In this document: in pieces, positions 1-10,179 of the stretch
Layout: each line of letters starts with the position of its first letter
Numbering within the stretch: the first letter of the stretch is position 1
From: Gnetum montanum
Lineage: Eukaryota > Streptophyta > Gnetopsida > Gnetales > Gnetaceae
NCBI GenBank assembly: GCA_015680685.1
Contig: MNCI01005871.1
Coordinates: 460,649-488,217, forward strand
DNA length: 27,569 bases
Direction: 5' to 3'
Position numbers and translations under genes: made by a program
Notes under the pieces: model-generated
Told to the model about the DNA's origin: nothing
What the model saw: only the letters and a program-made list of their open reading frames with translations
Databases searched by the model: none

Positions 1-1250
1 TTTGAGCCTTGGAAGTTTGAACAATTCGTAGATATTGAATTTGGGATAGCTTTATTGCGAAGTGTTTACTCGTGTCATTTTACCTTGTTTAAATATTTAA
101 GGTCTACACAAATCTTCTTTCCTTTCTTTTCTGTCTATTTCCATCGAATCTTGCTCTATTTCTAGTTTTCTTGTGGAACTATCTCTTTCTCTGAGGAAAA
201 TTAGGAGTAGATTTGTCGATTTGTGCTCAAATGTTTTTGCAAAATCTTATTTGTTACAAGTGGGTATTATAAGAACCGCATATACTAGGCAGTTGAACAA
301 AATAGGAAACTTTCAACAACTCACAGTACTTGGCAAAGTTGGCTGAATCTCTTTAAAGTAAGTCATTTGTAGTTTACACACAACGTAATCATTACATTTC
401 ACACAACCGCATGCCGCAACAGCACACACACATACTCACATTAACTACTGAGTTTATTTGGAGGTATCTGGGCCTTGGTGTTACCAGAGACCAGCAAGAA
501 CCTAAATCCTGTTCGAGGACACTCATTGGCAATTGTGTCCCAAACGGTCGCCAACAGTTAGTAATGAGAAATACAACTTCATATGTGCAAAGATCTAAGC
601 AAGGTTACCCATGGATCACCTTAACATGGATGCAAAATGGGACTTCATACTAATCCATCAAGATAGACGAGAGTATATCCCTTCCTCATTCAACATCATC
701 CTACTCACAAAGTCTAGGTTATTGTCCTAGCTCATCTAAGTAGGTGAGCGTGATGTAGGGACTGACTATAAGGAAGCCTTATAGGAGGAAGTGGGTGAGT
801 TTGAAGCTTTCTTTGAACACAAGAGCCCCTTTTCCATCATCTTCCAACAAGAAATTCCTACTCCAACCCCTCCTAGGTTAGTTCACCTATTCTCCTTGAG
901 ATGGTCATAACACCGACATCCCTTTCCACTTTGTCAGGCTTTGATCTACACTTATAATGGCAACCCACCAAAAGCAGTACATGCATTATGATTCAAAAAC
1001 CCCTTTCCACTTTCCCTTTGTGGCATCATCTCAACCTACCTTGCTATCTTTGCTAATAGCAATCACATCAGCTTAGCCCTACATTCATGCAAAGCTTGTC
1101 TCCAAGCCCCAAATGACTCAGGCACTCTGTGTCCTATCTATTTTGTCAATAACCTTGACATCAGTGCAACCCACACATGTGTGGCTTTCCCTAGTTACCA
1201 TGCCCATTTCACAGCTAACACATCAACCACATCACGTGGCTTTGCAACTA
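1..1250. other. Non-coding stretch, possible 5' leader of element 1
   Basis: I see no supportable gene here. Positions 100-240 are pyrimidine-rich. A short open frame at 411-653 (+) has no recognisable family, no repeat structure and an unremarkable composition. Because a Tat/Ogre-type gag begins about 1.4 kb in on the + strand, and such elements carry long leaders, this stretch may be leader or LTR sequence of that element. I found no matching LTR partner or convincing primer-binding site to prove it. Confidence 0.35.
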
Positions 1251-1469
1251 GTAATCCAGCCCTAGGCTATACAACCAACATAGTAGATAGCATAGCCAAT
1301 GCAACTAGCTAGCACATCTTAAAAATTTGATTAGGCATTCTAGCTAATCCAACGTTTGACAAAGGAGATAAGGCAACTCAAATCCACTTCTTCCAAAACC
1401 ATCAAGGTGGTGGAGTTCTACTCGAATGACCCTAGAAGTCCTATGGTCCCACCCCCTAACTTTGCTAGC

Positions 1470-2330
1470 TAGGGTCTTGCTACCCCAATTCACTAAGTAT
1501 AATGGTGAAGGAAATCCCAATGCATACCTAGTCACATTTAGGTCCAAGTGTCTATTGATGTAGACCTAGTCACATGTCATTACATGTGTATTTGTCATGT
1601 CACTGACTAGCAAAGTGCTAGACTGGTACCAAGCACTGCCTAGAGGTTTTATTTCCTCTCTAGAAGACCTCTTAAGCCAGTTCATGATGTGCTTCAAGTA
1701 CAACTTGAAGTTAGAAGCAACCTTAGACTAGCTAATGTAGATCAAGCAAGGCCACCTAGAGCTAGTGCAAAAGTCATCCAACATTGGAGTGCCTCAATAA
1801 ATGAAATAGGAGAGTTGATAGCCAAGGCATACCTCTTGGCTATCTTCAAAGGCACAGTTAACAACTTCATCAAGTCAAAATTGTACTACTTAGGTCTGCA
1901 ATCCCTAAGCCATGACTTTGTCCAAACTAATAGCATAGAGGATGCAATGCAAGCTATCAAGGACCTAGCCTATGTGGCCAACAAAAACCAGCATGCGAGA
2001 AAGAAGAATGTAATAGTGGCAATGGTAGCCACACACGTTAAAGCAACCAATCAGGGGCTGATAGCTAGATATCCCAATGCCCTGGCTCAAAAAGCCACCA
2101 ACTCTAATGCCAAGGCCACCAACCTACCTACATTTGTAGTGGTCACAACACAAGTTGGTCAAAGGCTCAACTTTGAATGCAAGGATCACTCAAAGTATAC
2201 CCCATTACCACTAAAACCCTCAGAGTTGTTGGATTAACTGTTGAAAGTTGAGCACATCCAACATAAGAAAATGTCTAACGATGCTCATAAAAGGCACGAT
2301 AGGTACTACAAGCTATTAAGGAATCTCACC
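1470..2330 (+). pseudogene. Retrotransposon gag polyprotein relic (Retrotrans_gag, Tat/Ogre-like)
   Basis: Gag forms the virus-like particle that packages retrotransposon RNA. The N-terminal half of the gag core reads in frame 1 from about 1480: a K-Y-N-G-E-G-N-P-N-A-Y start typical of Retrotrans_gag, then a D-W-Y-Q-A-L-P box near 1620-1640. The continuation reads in frame 3 within the open stretch 1689-2237 (182 residues, the longest here). Its residues about 25-95 keep the spacing of the Tat/Ogre gag helices (H-W near residue 33, A-K-A-Y-L-L-A-I-F, then S-I-E-D-A-M-Q-A-I-K), and its end carries Y-T-P-L-P-L-K-P-S-E-L-L. A frameshift near 1690-1760 and several stops in frame 1 show it is dead. 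The family call is motif-based and fairly sure; the clade is less so. Confidence 0.7.
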
Positions 2331-3186
2331 TTAGTAGCACCAAACAAGCCCCTGGTCCCATAGCACTTTAGGCTGGACCAATTCTATCATTACCACTAGT
2401 TGTTCGATTGGAACTTTGTTGAGCTTGCCAAGATAATTTGTAAAGGGTGATAGATAGGGGCAAACTAGTGCTTAACATGGTAAACCCAGTTAGGCCCCAG
2501 AACCAATCCATGAGAGTATATAATAATCCTCTAAATGCATATGATATTGGCCATGTCATAAACATCATCAACATGGGCAATAAGTTAGAACTAGTGTAGC
2601 ATCCTTCTATGTTCTGAGTGCCTTCCAGTAGTGTAAGGCCCCCTTGGCCTCCATGCATTCAAGGTCCCCTTCATTGTTAGAGCACCACCTTGGGCACTCA
2701 CAACACCCTTTATGGTAAGGGTTCCACAGCATGTCGCAACACCTACTTAGTCGTCCTTTGTTGTCAAGGTGTTACAACATGTTGACTCCTCACCTACCTA
2801 GAGTCCAGTAGTGGGCAATGTATCGGTCTCTTCCCATCCAAGAGCCAATCTTGTTGGCAACAATCCTCTAGGTGGCAACTCAGGAGGTCGAATGAGCATC
2901 TTGTAGATAAAATGATTAGGCAACATGAAGAGTAAAGGGCATTGGGTCTACCAAATCTAGTCCCTATATCTGTGATGCCTATGGCCAAAACAACTAAGGA
3001 GGCCACCACCAGCAACTCACAAAAAAGCACTGAGGCCCCTACATAGGCCAAGACAACAAAGCCCAAGTCACCTCCCCATGAAATTTGTCTCTTAGGGCAT
3101 ATGGAAAAAGTCAAAGCTAATAAAAATGTAACCAATGTAAAATACTTCATGGATGCATTAGCCCAGGTTAAGCAAGCACTCAAATA

Positions 3187-4014
3187 GAAGAACATAACGT
3201 TGAGCCTCTATGATCTAATCATGACCTCATCTACCCACCGCAAAGAACTAGTATGAATGCTAACCTCCATTCCTATCATGAAGGACATCCTGATAGATGA
3301 TAATTCCATTCACATAGTGAGTTGCCTCTTGCACTATAGGAATCAAGCTTCACATCCCTCACATTTCATGATGAGACAATTAAGATCAACCTTGAGAAGG
3401 GTGAGTTCATAATAGCTCCCATGTTTATAACCATATGTATCAGGCAATGCAAGATTTGGAGGGTGCACATCGATGATGGGGTAGCAAAAAATATTATCCC
3501 ATACACCATCATCAATAAGTTACACCTTACAAACTAAATTAAGCTAATGAAAATCACATTTGTAAAGTCCTTTAATAGGTTGTATGTCATCATTAAGGGT
3601 ACCATCGTAATAGCCTTTGTGACAGGGAAGCAATTTTCCATCATTGCCAAATTGATCATCATAGAGGAAATTCTTGGCTTTAACTTAATATTGGGTAGGC
3701 CATGTTTGGCCTAATTATGGGCCATCTCCTCTCCAATCCACCAAGAAATCAACCTTTCATATGAAGGTGGCAAGGTTATTATCCATGATGATAACGTAGT
3801 CCCTCTAGCCATTAACAACATAGATATGGAGCAAGGATCAAAGGTGGAGTTCCCTAATGATAAGTTTGTAGTAAAGTATGACAATGAAATGCATGAGACC
3901 AACATACCCAGAGGGACAAAAGAAGTTGGTGACCTACCAGAAGATTCCTTGTACAAAAAATTACCTTTCAACGTAGTGAGTGAGGGTCAAGGAGGCTACA
4001 AAATAGTGTAGTCT
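3187..4014 (+). pseudogene. Ty3/gypsy retropepsin (aspartic protease) relic, Tat/Ogre-like
   Basis: This would cut the Gag-Pol polyprotein. From 3361 to the TAG ending at 4011 one frame is kept, interrupted by TAA at 3535-3537 and TAA at 3712-3714. The active-site motif reads H-I-D-D-G at 3466-3480, so the usual D-S/T-G has D at the second place. Downstream is the flap region, the I-L-G-R-P box at about 3688-3702 and a short S-S-P-I-H-Q-E-I box typical of Ogre-type proteases. A preceding piece in another frame (3187-3310) has the S-T-H-R-K-E-L pattern seen just upstream of this protease in Tat/Ogre elements. The last 61 residues (3826-4011) are open and unassigned. No polymerase domain follows the stop. 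Confidence 0.68.
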
Positions 4015-4069
4015 AGGCCCTACAAGCCTCCTAACCCACACCAAGTTAGGAAGCAACTATGCAACTAAG

Positions 4070-4325
4070 GCACCTCCTTAGTCCAACATGCACTAGGTGT
4101 CTACCCGCCATTCACCTCTACACACCATACATTTTACTTCTCATGTACATTGCATTAGTACTATAGCATGTCACTTGCATTTGTCTTGATTGCTTAGTTT
4201 ATGTATTTGCCTTATCCACACATTTGCTATCTTTACATTTCTGCGATTATCACTTTACCACATGAAAAACATCAAAATGCATAAAAATCATAAAAGCTAA
4301 AATTACAAAAAAATAGAGATAGCAT
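4070..4325. other. Spacer between protease relic and tandem array
   Basis: This holds no coding signal. The first half is C-rich like the gag-protease region, the second half is A-rich, and the sequence runs directly into the first unit of the tandem array near 4325. Confidence 0.5.
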
Positions 4326-5410
4326 CAGCCCACTATGGCCTTAAACTGGTAACATTGCAGCCTAGAATGGCCTTAAACTATCACCCTTGATCCCCATCAC
4401 TGCAGCTTGGAATGGCCTAAAATTATCATCACAACCTACCATGGCCTTAAAATGGCAATGTTGTAGTCTAGAATGGCCTAAAACTCTCATTGTAGCCTAC
4501 CATGGCCTTAAACTGGCAATGTTGTAGCCTGCCATTGCATTAAACTAGCAATGTTGCAGCCTAGGATGGCCCTAAACTAGCAATCTGTAGCTCAAAATGG
4601 TCTAAAATTATTACCCTTAATTTTGTCCCTGCAGTTGGAAATGGCCTTAAACTAGCAATGCACACAACTTAGAATGGTGTTAAACTAGTAATGTTGCAAC
4701 CCAAAATGGCCTTAAACTAACTAGTAATATTTTGGCCTAGAATGACCTTAAACTAGCAATATCATGGCTTGGAATGGCCTTGAACTGTCACCATGGTCGA
4801 GAATGGCCTTAAACTAGCAATTCCTGGCCTAGAATGGCCTTAAACTATCATTATGGTCCAAAATAGCCTTAAATTAGTAGCCTCGGCTCGCTACGACCTA
4901 AAAGTGGCAACACTTTTACTTCCAACATCATAGCCTGAAATGGCCTATAACTATCACTTTTAAACAATCATAATATCTTAGAATGGCCTAAATCTATCGC
5001 CTTTAATTATACAACCCAATGATCCACTATGGCCTTAAATTGGAAATGCAAGGGCCCTGAATGACCCTAAACTATTGTCGTGGCCTGAAATGACCTTAAA
5101 CTAGCAAACCACCCAACTTGAAATGACCTAAAAGTATTTCTTTCAATTCCAATGTTGTAGCCCAAAATGACCTTAAACTATCGCAAGGGCCCAAAATAGC
5201 ATTAAACTATTGCCAATGGCCGGTTATGGCCTTAAATTGGCAACACAAGGGCTTAGAATGACATTAAACTATCATAACAACTCAGAATGGCCTAAAACTA
5301 TTGTTGTGACCTGAAATGGCCAAAAACTGGCATTGGGCCACTATGACCTTAAACTAGCATGGGGCCTATCAAGGCTTCGAACTAACAATAAACTTGCTAT
5401 GGCTTGCAAT
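4325..5410 (+). repeat. Degenerate ~31-bp tandem array A (ATGGCCTTAAACT units)
   Basis: The motif ATGGCCTTAAACT, or close variants (ATGGCCTAAAACT, ATGACCTTAAACT), recurs about every 30-35 bases, usually followed by AGCAAT or ATCA and a GTTGCAGCC or TGGCC-type link. Representative starts are near 4334, 4367, 4441, 4502, 4535, 4565 and 4640, and the pattern continues to about 5405. Units differ by substitutions and small indels, so the array is old. It starts about 310 bases after the protease stop, where reverse transcriptase would be expected. Elements of the Tat/Ogre group are known to carry tandem repeats in untranslated parts, which fits; the exact family is unknown to me. Confidence 0.85.
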
Positions 5411-5534
5411 GGCCCATACTCACATACTCATAGCAAATGTAATAAAATCATCATATGCTATACTTCAAGTTGTACTACATTTAGCATGCAACATTGTACA
5501 TCACCAAAGTAATGTAAGCAATCATCTGCTACGA

Positions 5535-5940
5535 TACTACAACTGTCATAGTAATTCACTATGACTATAAACTAGCATAGCATGTCCACTATGATGCTAA
5601 ACTATCATAGATCATTCGCTACAATGCTAAAATGGCATAACATTCTTCTACTATGATGCTAAACTAGCATAGTACTCATTCTTTATGGTGCTAAACTAGC
5701 AAAGTAACTCATCTACTACGATGCTAAATTGGCACAACGTCTATCCACTATGATGTTAAACTAGCACAACATTCATCCTTGGGTCATGATATTAAAATGG
5801 CACAATGCATCTACTAGGACTATAAATTAGCATAGCATGCTCTGCTAGGACCTTATACTAGATTCATTATCTACTAGGACCTTAAACTAGCAAGGCCATG
5901 GTCTACCAAGACCTTAAACTAGGTTCGTAGTCAACCACTA
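5535..5940 (+). repeat. Related ~33-bp tandem array B (CTATGATGCTAAACTAGCAT units)
   Basis: This is a second block with units such as ACTATGATGCTAAACTAGCA, keeping the TAAACTAGCA core of array A but with ATGATG in place of ATGGCC and a CAT-rich link. Near 5800-5930 the units change again to CTACTAGGACCTTAAACTAG. The 5410-5535 stretch between the blocks is less regular but contains the same CATAG words. The array therefore looks like one family that drifted and re-amplified in successive higher-level steps. Confidence 0.8.
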
Positions 5941-6048
5941 ATAATTTCTTCCATCCTTTTGCAATGAAGATAGTTAGCATAAACCTTGTCCCCCTTCTAC
6001 ATCGCATGGCTGGGCATGCTACAGCTTTAGAATGGAGCAGTTGTAACT

Positions 6049-6250
6049 GGTGCAGCCTTTGGAGCACTCAAAACATCTTGGCCCCCTACCATTTTGCTAA
6101 CTTTTGAGCACTTATCACCAATGCAACCTTTGGAGCACTTACAACATCTTAGCCCCCTACCATTTTACTGGCTTTTTGAGCTCTATCCACTGGTGCAACC
6201 TTTAAAGAACTTGTAGCATCTTCACCTCCTACATTTTATTTGCATTTTGT
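6049..6250 (+). repeat. Three ~71-bp tandem units
   Basis: The block TGCAGCCTTTGGAGCAC begins at 6051, recurs as TGCAACCTTTGGAGCAC at 6122 and again as TGCAACCTTTAAAGAAC at 6194. Each is followed by an ACATCTT...CCCCCTACCATTTT segment and a GAGC(A/T)C link. Spacing is 71 and 72 bases, with the third copy most diverged. No relation to the neighbouring arrays is evident. Confidence 0.85.
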
Positions 6251-7205
6251 GTTATGTGGTTTTCCTATCTTCTCAGAGTTATGTTTATAGGATAAAGCCA
6301 CAAGTCATTGTGCAAAGGTGAATTTCATCGATATAGCAAGTCATCATAGTGCTTAGATGTGCATTATTAGACTAGCAAAGCCTCTCAAGAGTGCACACCC
6401 TCCTATCCTGTTATAGCCTACCCACATCCACTCTCACATTCTAATACCCTTTGATTCCCTGAGTAGCCAAGATTGCAAACCCTCTTAGAAGCTCACATGC
6501 CATGACTACATGGAACCCTCTTCGCATGTCTCATCAAACACCAAGCTTTCCAAGGTAGACATAACATAAGTCATCCTGTAGGAAGCCTCTATCAACTGAT
6601 CAAAGCCTAAGTGGATGTAACATAAGTCATCTTGTGAAGGAAACACCTCTCATATAGACATCATGCCATTTCATCAATGGAAAATTAAAGCCATCTAGTA
6701 AGATGTAATTCACTTGACAGGGAGCATCTCATTCCATAGTAAGCATTCAAGAAAAAAAAAGAAAAGCAAAAGGGATAGAGCACATCCCTAGGTAATCTAA
6801 AAGCACTACAATTTTGTAACCAATCTAGCCTTGAATCCACACTTACTCTCTCACAAGAACCCTGATGAGAGGTCAATGCTTCAAGGGAAAACCACTTTGG
6901 TGCCATGGTCATCATCAGTCATGAGGTTCTTACATCACAATATCCCAACTTGCACACTACCTTCCCCTTTTCATCCCTAGCACATCGCCTATGCCTTCTC
7001 TCACTTTTCATGTACCATCTAGCATACCACTATCCATAGCACTCTCGAGCATGGTGCACTGAAGAGAAATGTTGGTGCCAAGCTTTCTATGATGTTTTTA
7101 TATTCTTTATCGATGTCTCTCAAGCCATTCCTTCAAACATCAATAAAGAGGGGCCAATGAAACACCATCAAATCTAGACTACCACCTCTCGACTACAAAT
7201 TTGGC
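6250..7205. other. Non-coding stretch between tandem repeats
   Basis: No gene is supported. A 76-residue open frame on the - strand (6685-6915) shows no family pattern. An A-rich run lies at 6752-6770. The near-repeats CATAAGTCATCCTGT (6566) and CATAAGTCATCTTGT (6621), about 55 bases apart, hint at another short duplication. Confidence 0.45.
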
Positions 7206-7206
7206 T

Positions 7207-7560
7207 AAGTGTTGGGACTATGGTCTCCACTACCCTAGAGCGTAGTTAGCCTCTTGTGGAGAGTGTAGTCAACACAAAGGCTGGTTTTGCAATCTTTGCT
7301 AAGTATCATCATGAAGCTAGAGGATGCAAATTTTTCTAAGTGTTGAGACTACACTCTCCACTACCCTAGAGCATATTCACCCTCTCATGGAGAATCAACA
7401 TGAAGGCCTAGTTTGTGTAGATTTTTCAAAGTGTTGAGACTATGCTTGATCCAATTGAGAGTATAGTCAACCTTCAATGGAGAGCATAGTTAGCACATAG
7501 TCACTTTTCCTACAAATTTGTTTCTAAGTGTGAGACTACACTCTCCCCTAGACTAGGGCA
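7207..7560 (+). repeat. Four diverged tandem units of 91-131 bp
   Basis: Each unit opens with AAGTGTTGAGACTA or a close variant, at 7207, 7338, 7429 and 7526, giving spacings of 131, 91 and 97 bases. Within units the words CTCTCCACTACCCTAGAGC, GGAGAGTGTAGTC or GGAGAGCATAGTT and a T-rich link recur in order. The same GTGTAGTC/CATAGTTAG words scatter on to about 7900, so the amplified region is probably larger than the part that aligns cleanly. Confidence 0.8.
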
Positions 7561-7920
7561 AAGTCAAGTATAGTTAGCCAAAATGGCCTCCATAGCATGG
7601 TAACACCACTCAGCTCATCTTTGACTCATCTCAAGCAAGCATAGTTAGAAAAATGCAACTCTTTTGTATCTCCTTTTGTTCCAAAATTGTAACTACGTTG
7701 TACCCCATGCAAGATGGTGGAGAGTGTAGTCTCCAAGCATAATTTCCAAATTTTCATTTTTTCAACTGCCTTGTGGTCCTCCCAGCACATGCACATGCAG
7801 TTGGTAGTCTAGTCATAATCTCATAGTCTCATAGAGTCCTGCAAAGCACAGCAAAGCATAACACCACTAGCCTTAGTGGTAAGCATAGTTGGATGACAAC
7901 ATAGTCCTAATTATCCCCTT

Positions 7921-7971
7921 TGCCACGTGGCATTCACCCTGTATTTCATGCTAAACCTAACCCTATAAATA
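7921..7971 (+). promoter_or_regulatory. Plant-type promoter: G-box palindrome plus TATA box
   Basis: A perfect 12-base palindrome TGCCACGTGGCA at 7921-7932 contains the plant G-box CACGTG. It is followed about 30 bases later by CTATAAATA at 7963-7971 and a C-rich start-like region. This is the arrangement of a plant RNA polymerase II promoter, and given the surroundings it may be the U3 part of a retrotransposon LTR. Activity cannot be judged from sequence. No open reading frame that makes sense follows on the + strand. Confidence 0.5.
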
Positions 7972-8313
7972 CCCCAACCCTTAATGTTTTTAGGGCTGGA
8001 AAAATCTAGGTTGAAAAAATTGAAGCATTGGCAAATTTCAAGGTTGGCTATTTTCTTAGCATAAGCAAACCCAAAGAGTGCTTGAGAAACAAAAAAAAGG
8101 CATATTGGTGAAGTTGCAGACCTCCGCAGCCCACCAAGACACAGTAGCCAATGGTACATCATAGTAGCCAATCCAACAGATGTAGACACCTTGGTGAAAT
8201 GCCAATCTTCCTAGTTAGACACCCCTGAGACTATGACTACGATGTCCACTATGCCTATTGTACACTATGTACAGTCTAACCCCTCTTGGTGTTAACTATG
8301 CTCAACCTCAGTT

Positions 8314-8357
8314 GGGGGGGGGGGGGGGGGTGTTCTACTTCTCTCTCTCTCTCTCTT
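8314..8357 (+). repeat. 17-base G run followed by (CT)n
   Basis: A run of 17 G occupies 8314-8330, followed by TGTTCTACTT and a (CT)n tract at about 8340-8356. A G-rich tract followed by TGTT is common just 3' of the pol region, and at polypurine tracts, in plant Ty3/gypsy elements. It may thus mark the 3' part of element 1, but no LTR could be confirmed after it. Confidence 0.6.
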
Positions 8358-8770
8358 TGCATTTTTAGCATTTCATTTGCATTTTTCACTATTTCATCAC
8401 ATAGCCATGCCTACAACTACACTCAGGAAATGATCCCTGTATGTTGATGCCCTCATTTTCACTGAAAAATTTGACTACACTTGACACCATTCACACCATT
8501 GACATCATTTGAATACTTAGTACCATTTTGCATTAGCATTATGGCTAACCACGCTGCACCCCGGTCACATATGATAAGTCCATGTTTGATAAGCCCTTGC
8601 ATGGATTCAAGGTTAGGCTATGTGCCCATCAACCTCAGTGTTCCAGCCGCTAACATTTTTAAATGCCACGATAAAGATTTATCTAATTTCCTACTAAGAT
8701 TTTTAATCTATTTTTGCACTTGTTAATCATAACAAATGTCTCAGTTTACCTCATTAATAAACTATTATAT
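8357..8770. other. Unassigned stretch
   Basis: An 81-residue open frame at 8481-8726 (+) has no recognisable domain and a mixed composition. Nothing else stands out. It separates the element-1 repeats from the oppositely oriented pararetrovirus-like fragment. Confidence 0.4.
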
Positions 8771-8774
8771 TGCA

Positions 8775-9162
8775 TTAAAAGCTTATTTCTTCAAGATGGA
8801 GATCTTGTACTTCTTTAAGATTCTCTTGTTGGTTCTCTTGTTGAGAAGAGGAGACTTCTTCAACTATGACTTTTCTTTTATCTCTTTTGGGAAGAGGTCC
8901 TAAGATTGCTTTTATCGGTGTAGAGATATTTAATTCTTTAAATAGATTTGCCAATTTTTTCAGCTAACTTAAGCTTTTCTTCCTAGTCATCTTTTTCTTC
9001 TACAAGGACTCTAAAAGTAAAAGTTGACATTCTAGGGATCAAATCTAGTGGGTTTTTGACTGGAGGAAGAATTCTTTTTGGCTTAGGTTTTCTTTTAAAG
9101 AGATCTTCACATAGAGGATCATATTTTTTAAACCTGGGATCTTGTAATTGAACTTGATATTT
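8775..9162 (-). pseudogene. Continuation of the caulimovirid polyprotein relic
   Basis: Downstream of the TGA at 9163 the same - strand frame continues with a lysine- and proline-rich stretch to a TAG near 8986. A neighbouring frame then gives a Glu/Gln/Lys-rich stretch ending in TAA near 8775. Highly charged linkers of this kind lie between movement and coat protein regions in plant pararetroviruses, but I recognise no domain. The frame change near 8950 indicates a frameshift. Confidence 0.4.
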
Positions 9163-10080
9163 TCATTTACAATCTTTTGATTTTCTTGGCCTTAAATAAT
9201 CATAGAATTCTTCTTGTATGTTGTCTAGATCTGGCTATAACTGTTTTATCGATAGATCCTCAGTATTAATGTTTACTTCATGCTCTAAGTTGGTAGATAA
9301 AACTTGGATTGATTGTTGTCCAAACAAGAGTAGAGTCTTAATATTGGTAGATTCAAATAACTTAAAGATTAACTTGGTTCCTATTGTGGTGTAGACACTA
9401 TTTTGTACCATATCTAATGAGATATAACCAATAATCGTTAAACTATCAAATAGTTTAGGGTTGTGTAAAGAAAGAGTAAAATTAGGAAGAGTCACTACTA
9501 GGGTGTTTGCTTCTAAGCATCCCTTAGCTTTTGTGATGATCATGTCCTTCAAGTTTTTAAACCTTCTATCAATTAAAGAGATCCAATATGGATTCTTCAG
9601 AGGGTAGTTAAAGTGGGGATGTATGTGTACATCAACCTCTGTGACATGAATATAGTTGTACCTATGCTTAATCCATTTGGCAAACCCCTTCGAGGAGAAA
9701 AATGCAAGTGAAATTGGTCTGAGACTAGAGCCACATATTTCTAAATCACACTTGGAGAGATTCATACTTGAAAAGCTTTCTAATGGATTAACACTACTCA
9801 TTTGATAAATATCACACTATTTAGGTATAGGCAAAAGACTAGTGCCTTGTTTGCTATTGCAGTAAAGTGATAAATGATGAGCATGAGAACTAGAGGAAGA
9901 GAAACCTAAAAGTGAATGAGATGATTTTGCCATGTCTATCGAAGTAGAAGTTGTTGCCACACTACAGATGTGCATCTTACTCACCTGCCCATTGGCCTTT
10001 CTACACGTCTTACTCCCCTGACGCCTTGATGACTCTCCTTGATCTATGAGGTAAGTTGAGCAACTTGGCTCTGATACCAC
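9163..10080 (-). pseudogene. Movement-protein-like ORF of an endogenous caulimovirid, with stops
   Basis: Viral movement proteins of the 30K superfamily line tubules at plasmodesmata and let virus pass between cells. This frame runs from the primer-binding site through TAG (9817-9819) and TAG (9235-9237) to TGA (9163-9165) without a frameshift; the middle open block (9235-9801) has 188 residues. In it, residues about 48-125 show the pattern of caulimovirid movement proteins: a short beta-rich stretch ending in I-H-V, then L-I-D-R-R-F (the conserved L-x-D-x-R), a small helix, and L-P-N-F-T-L-S-L with D-S-L-T-I after it. The N-terminal 87 residues are Ser-rich and unassigned. This is similarity by eye, and a structure-aware search could overturn it. 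Confidence 0.58.
10068..10079 (-). promoter_or_regulatory. Initiator tRNA-Met primer-binding site
   Basis: On the - strand the 12 bases read TGGTATCAGAGC, the exact complement of the 3' end of plant initiator tRNA-Met, and are followed by CAAG. This primes minus-strand DNA synthesis in caulimovirids and in Ty1/copia elements. The base before it is G, without an LTR ending in CA, and a movement-protein-like frame follows, so I favour the caulimovirid reading. Confidence 0.75.
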
Positions 10081-10179
10081 TCTTTGCCCAGATCACAAAT
10101 TCACTCTCTTTCTATCTATACATTCTTAATTAAATTTATGTCTTATAAACCTTACCACATAGATGTTGGATCAACACTT

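Larger units (their letters stand above)
1250..4070 (+). mobile_element. Decayed Tat/Ogre-like Ty3/gypsy element, gag and protease only
   Basis: Gag (about 1470-2330) and retropepsin (about 3361-4011) relics lie in order on the + strand, joined by a low-complexity linker. Line-up with the Tat/Ogre branch of Ty3/gypsy is by motif: a gag core, then the long helical stretch, a Y-T-P-L-P...E-L-L box, and a protease ending in an L-G-R-P box followed by a short S-S-P-x-H-Q box. No reverse transcriptase, RNase H or integrase follows; after 4070 the sequence passes into tandem repeats. Ends, LTRs and target-site duplications were not identified, so the limits given are those of the recognisable coding relics. 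Confidence 0.72.
8775..10080 (-). mobile_element. Endogenous pararetrovirus (Caulimoviridae-like) fragment
   Basis: On the - strand an initiator-tRNA-Met primer-binding site (10068-10079) is followed directly by a reading frame running to about 9163, with a movement-protein-like region in it. A further decayed coding stretch continues to about 8775. That order, with the primer site at the start of the genome map and the movement protein near the N terminus, is the order of plant pararetroviruses, which integrate passively into host chromosomes. Coat protein, protease and reverse transcriptase are not in the window. Three in-frame stops and at least one later frameshift show an old, inactive copy. 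Confidence 0.62.

Noticed and set aside
411-653. 80-residue plus-strand open frame as a gene
   Set aside because: No domain, no neighbours to support it, and the length is expected by chance in this composition.
2368-3195. Open frames of 96 and 133 residues on the minus strand
   Set aside because: They are antisense to the gag-protease linker on the + strand and match no family.
3711-3971. 86-residue minus-strand open frame
   Set aside because: It is the shadow of the protease frame on the + strand.
4325-5940. CRISPR-like look of short regular repeats
   Set aside because: Units are degenerate, adjacent without unique spacers of constant length, no cas genes are near, and the setting is a plant genome.
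8314-8340. Polypurine tract and 3' LTR start of element 1
   Set aside because: G17 followed by TG fits, but no LTR end, second copy or target-site duplication could be found, so I list only the repeat.
10068-10079. Ty1/copia 5' LTR end and primer site
   Set aside because: The same 12 bases serve copia elements, but the sequence before them does not end in CA, no LTR was found on either side, and the following frame resembles a movement protein and not a copia gag.
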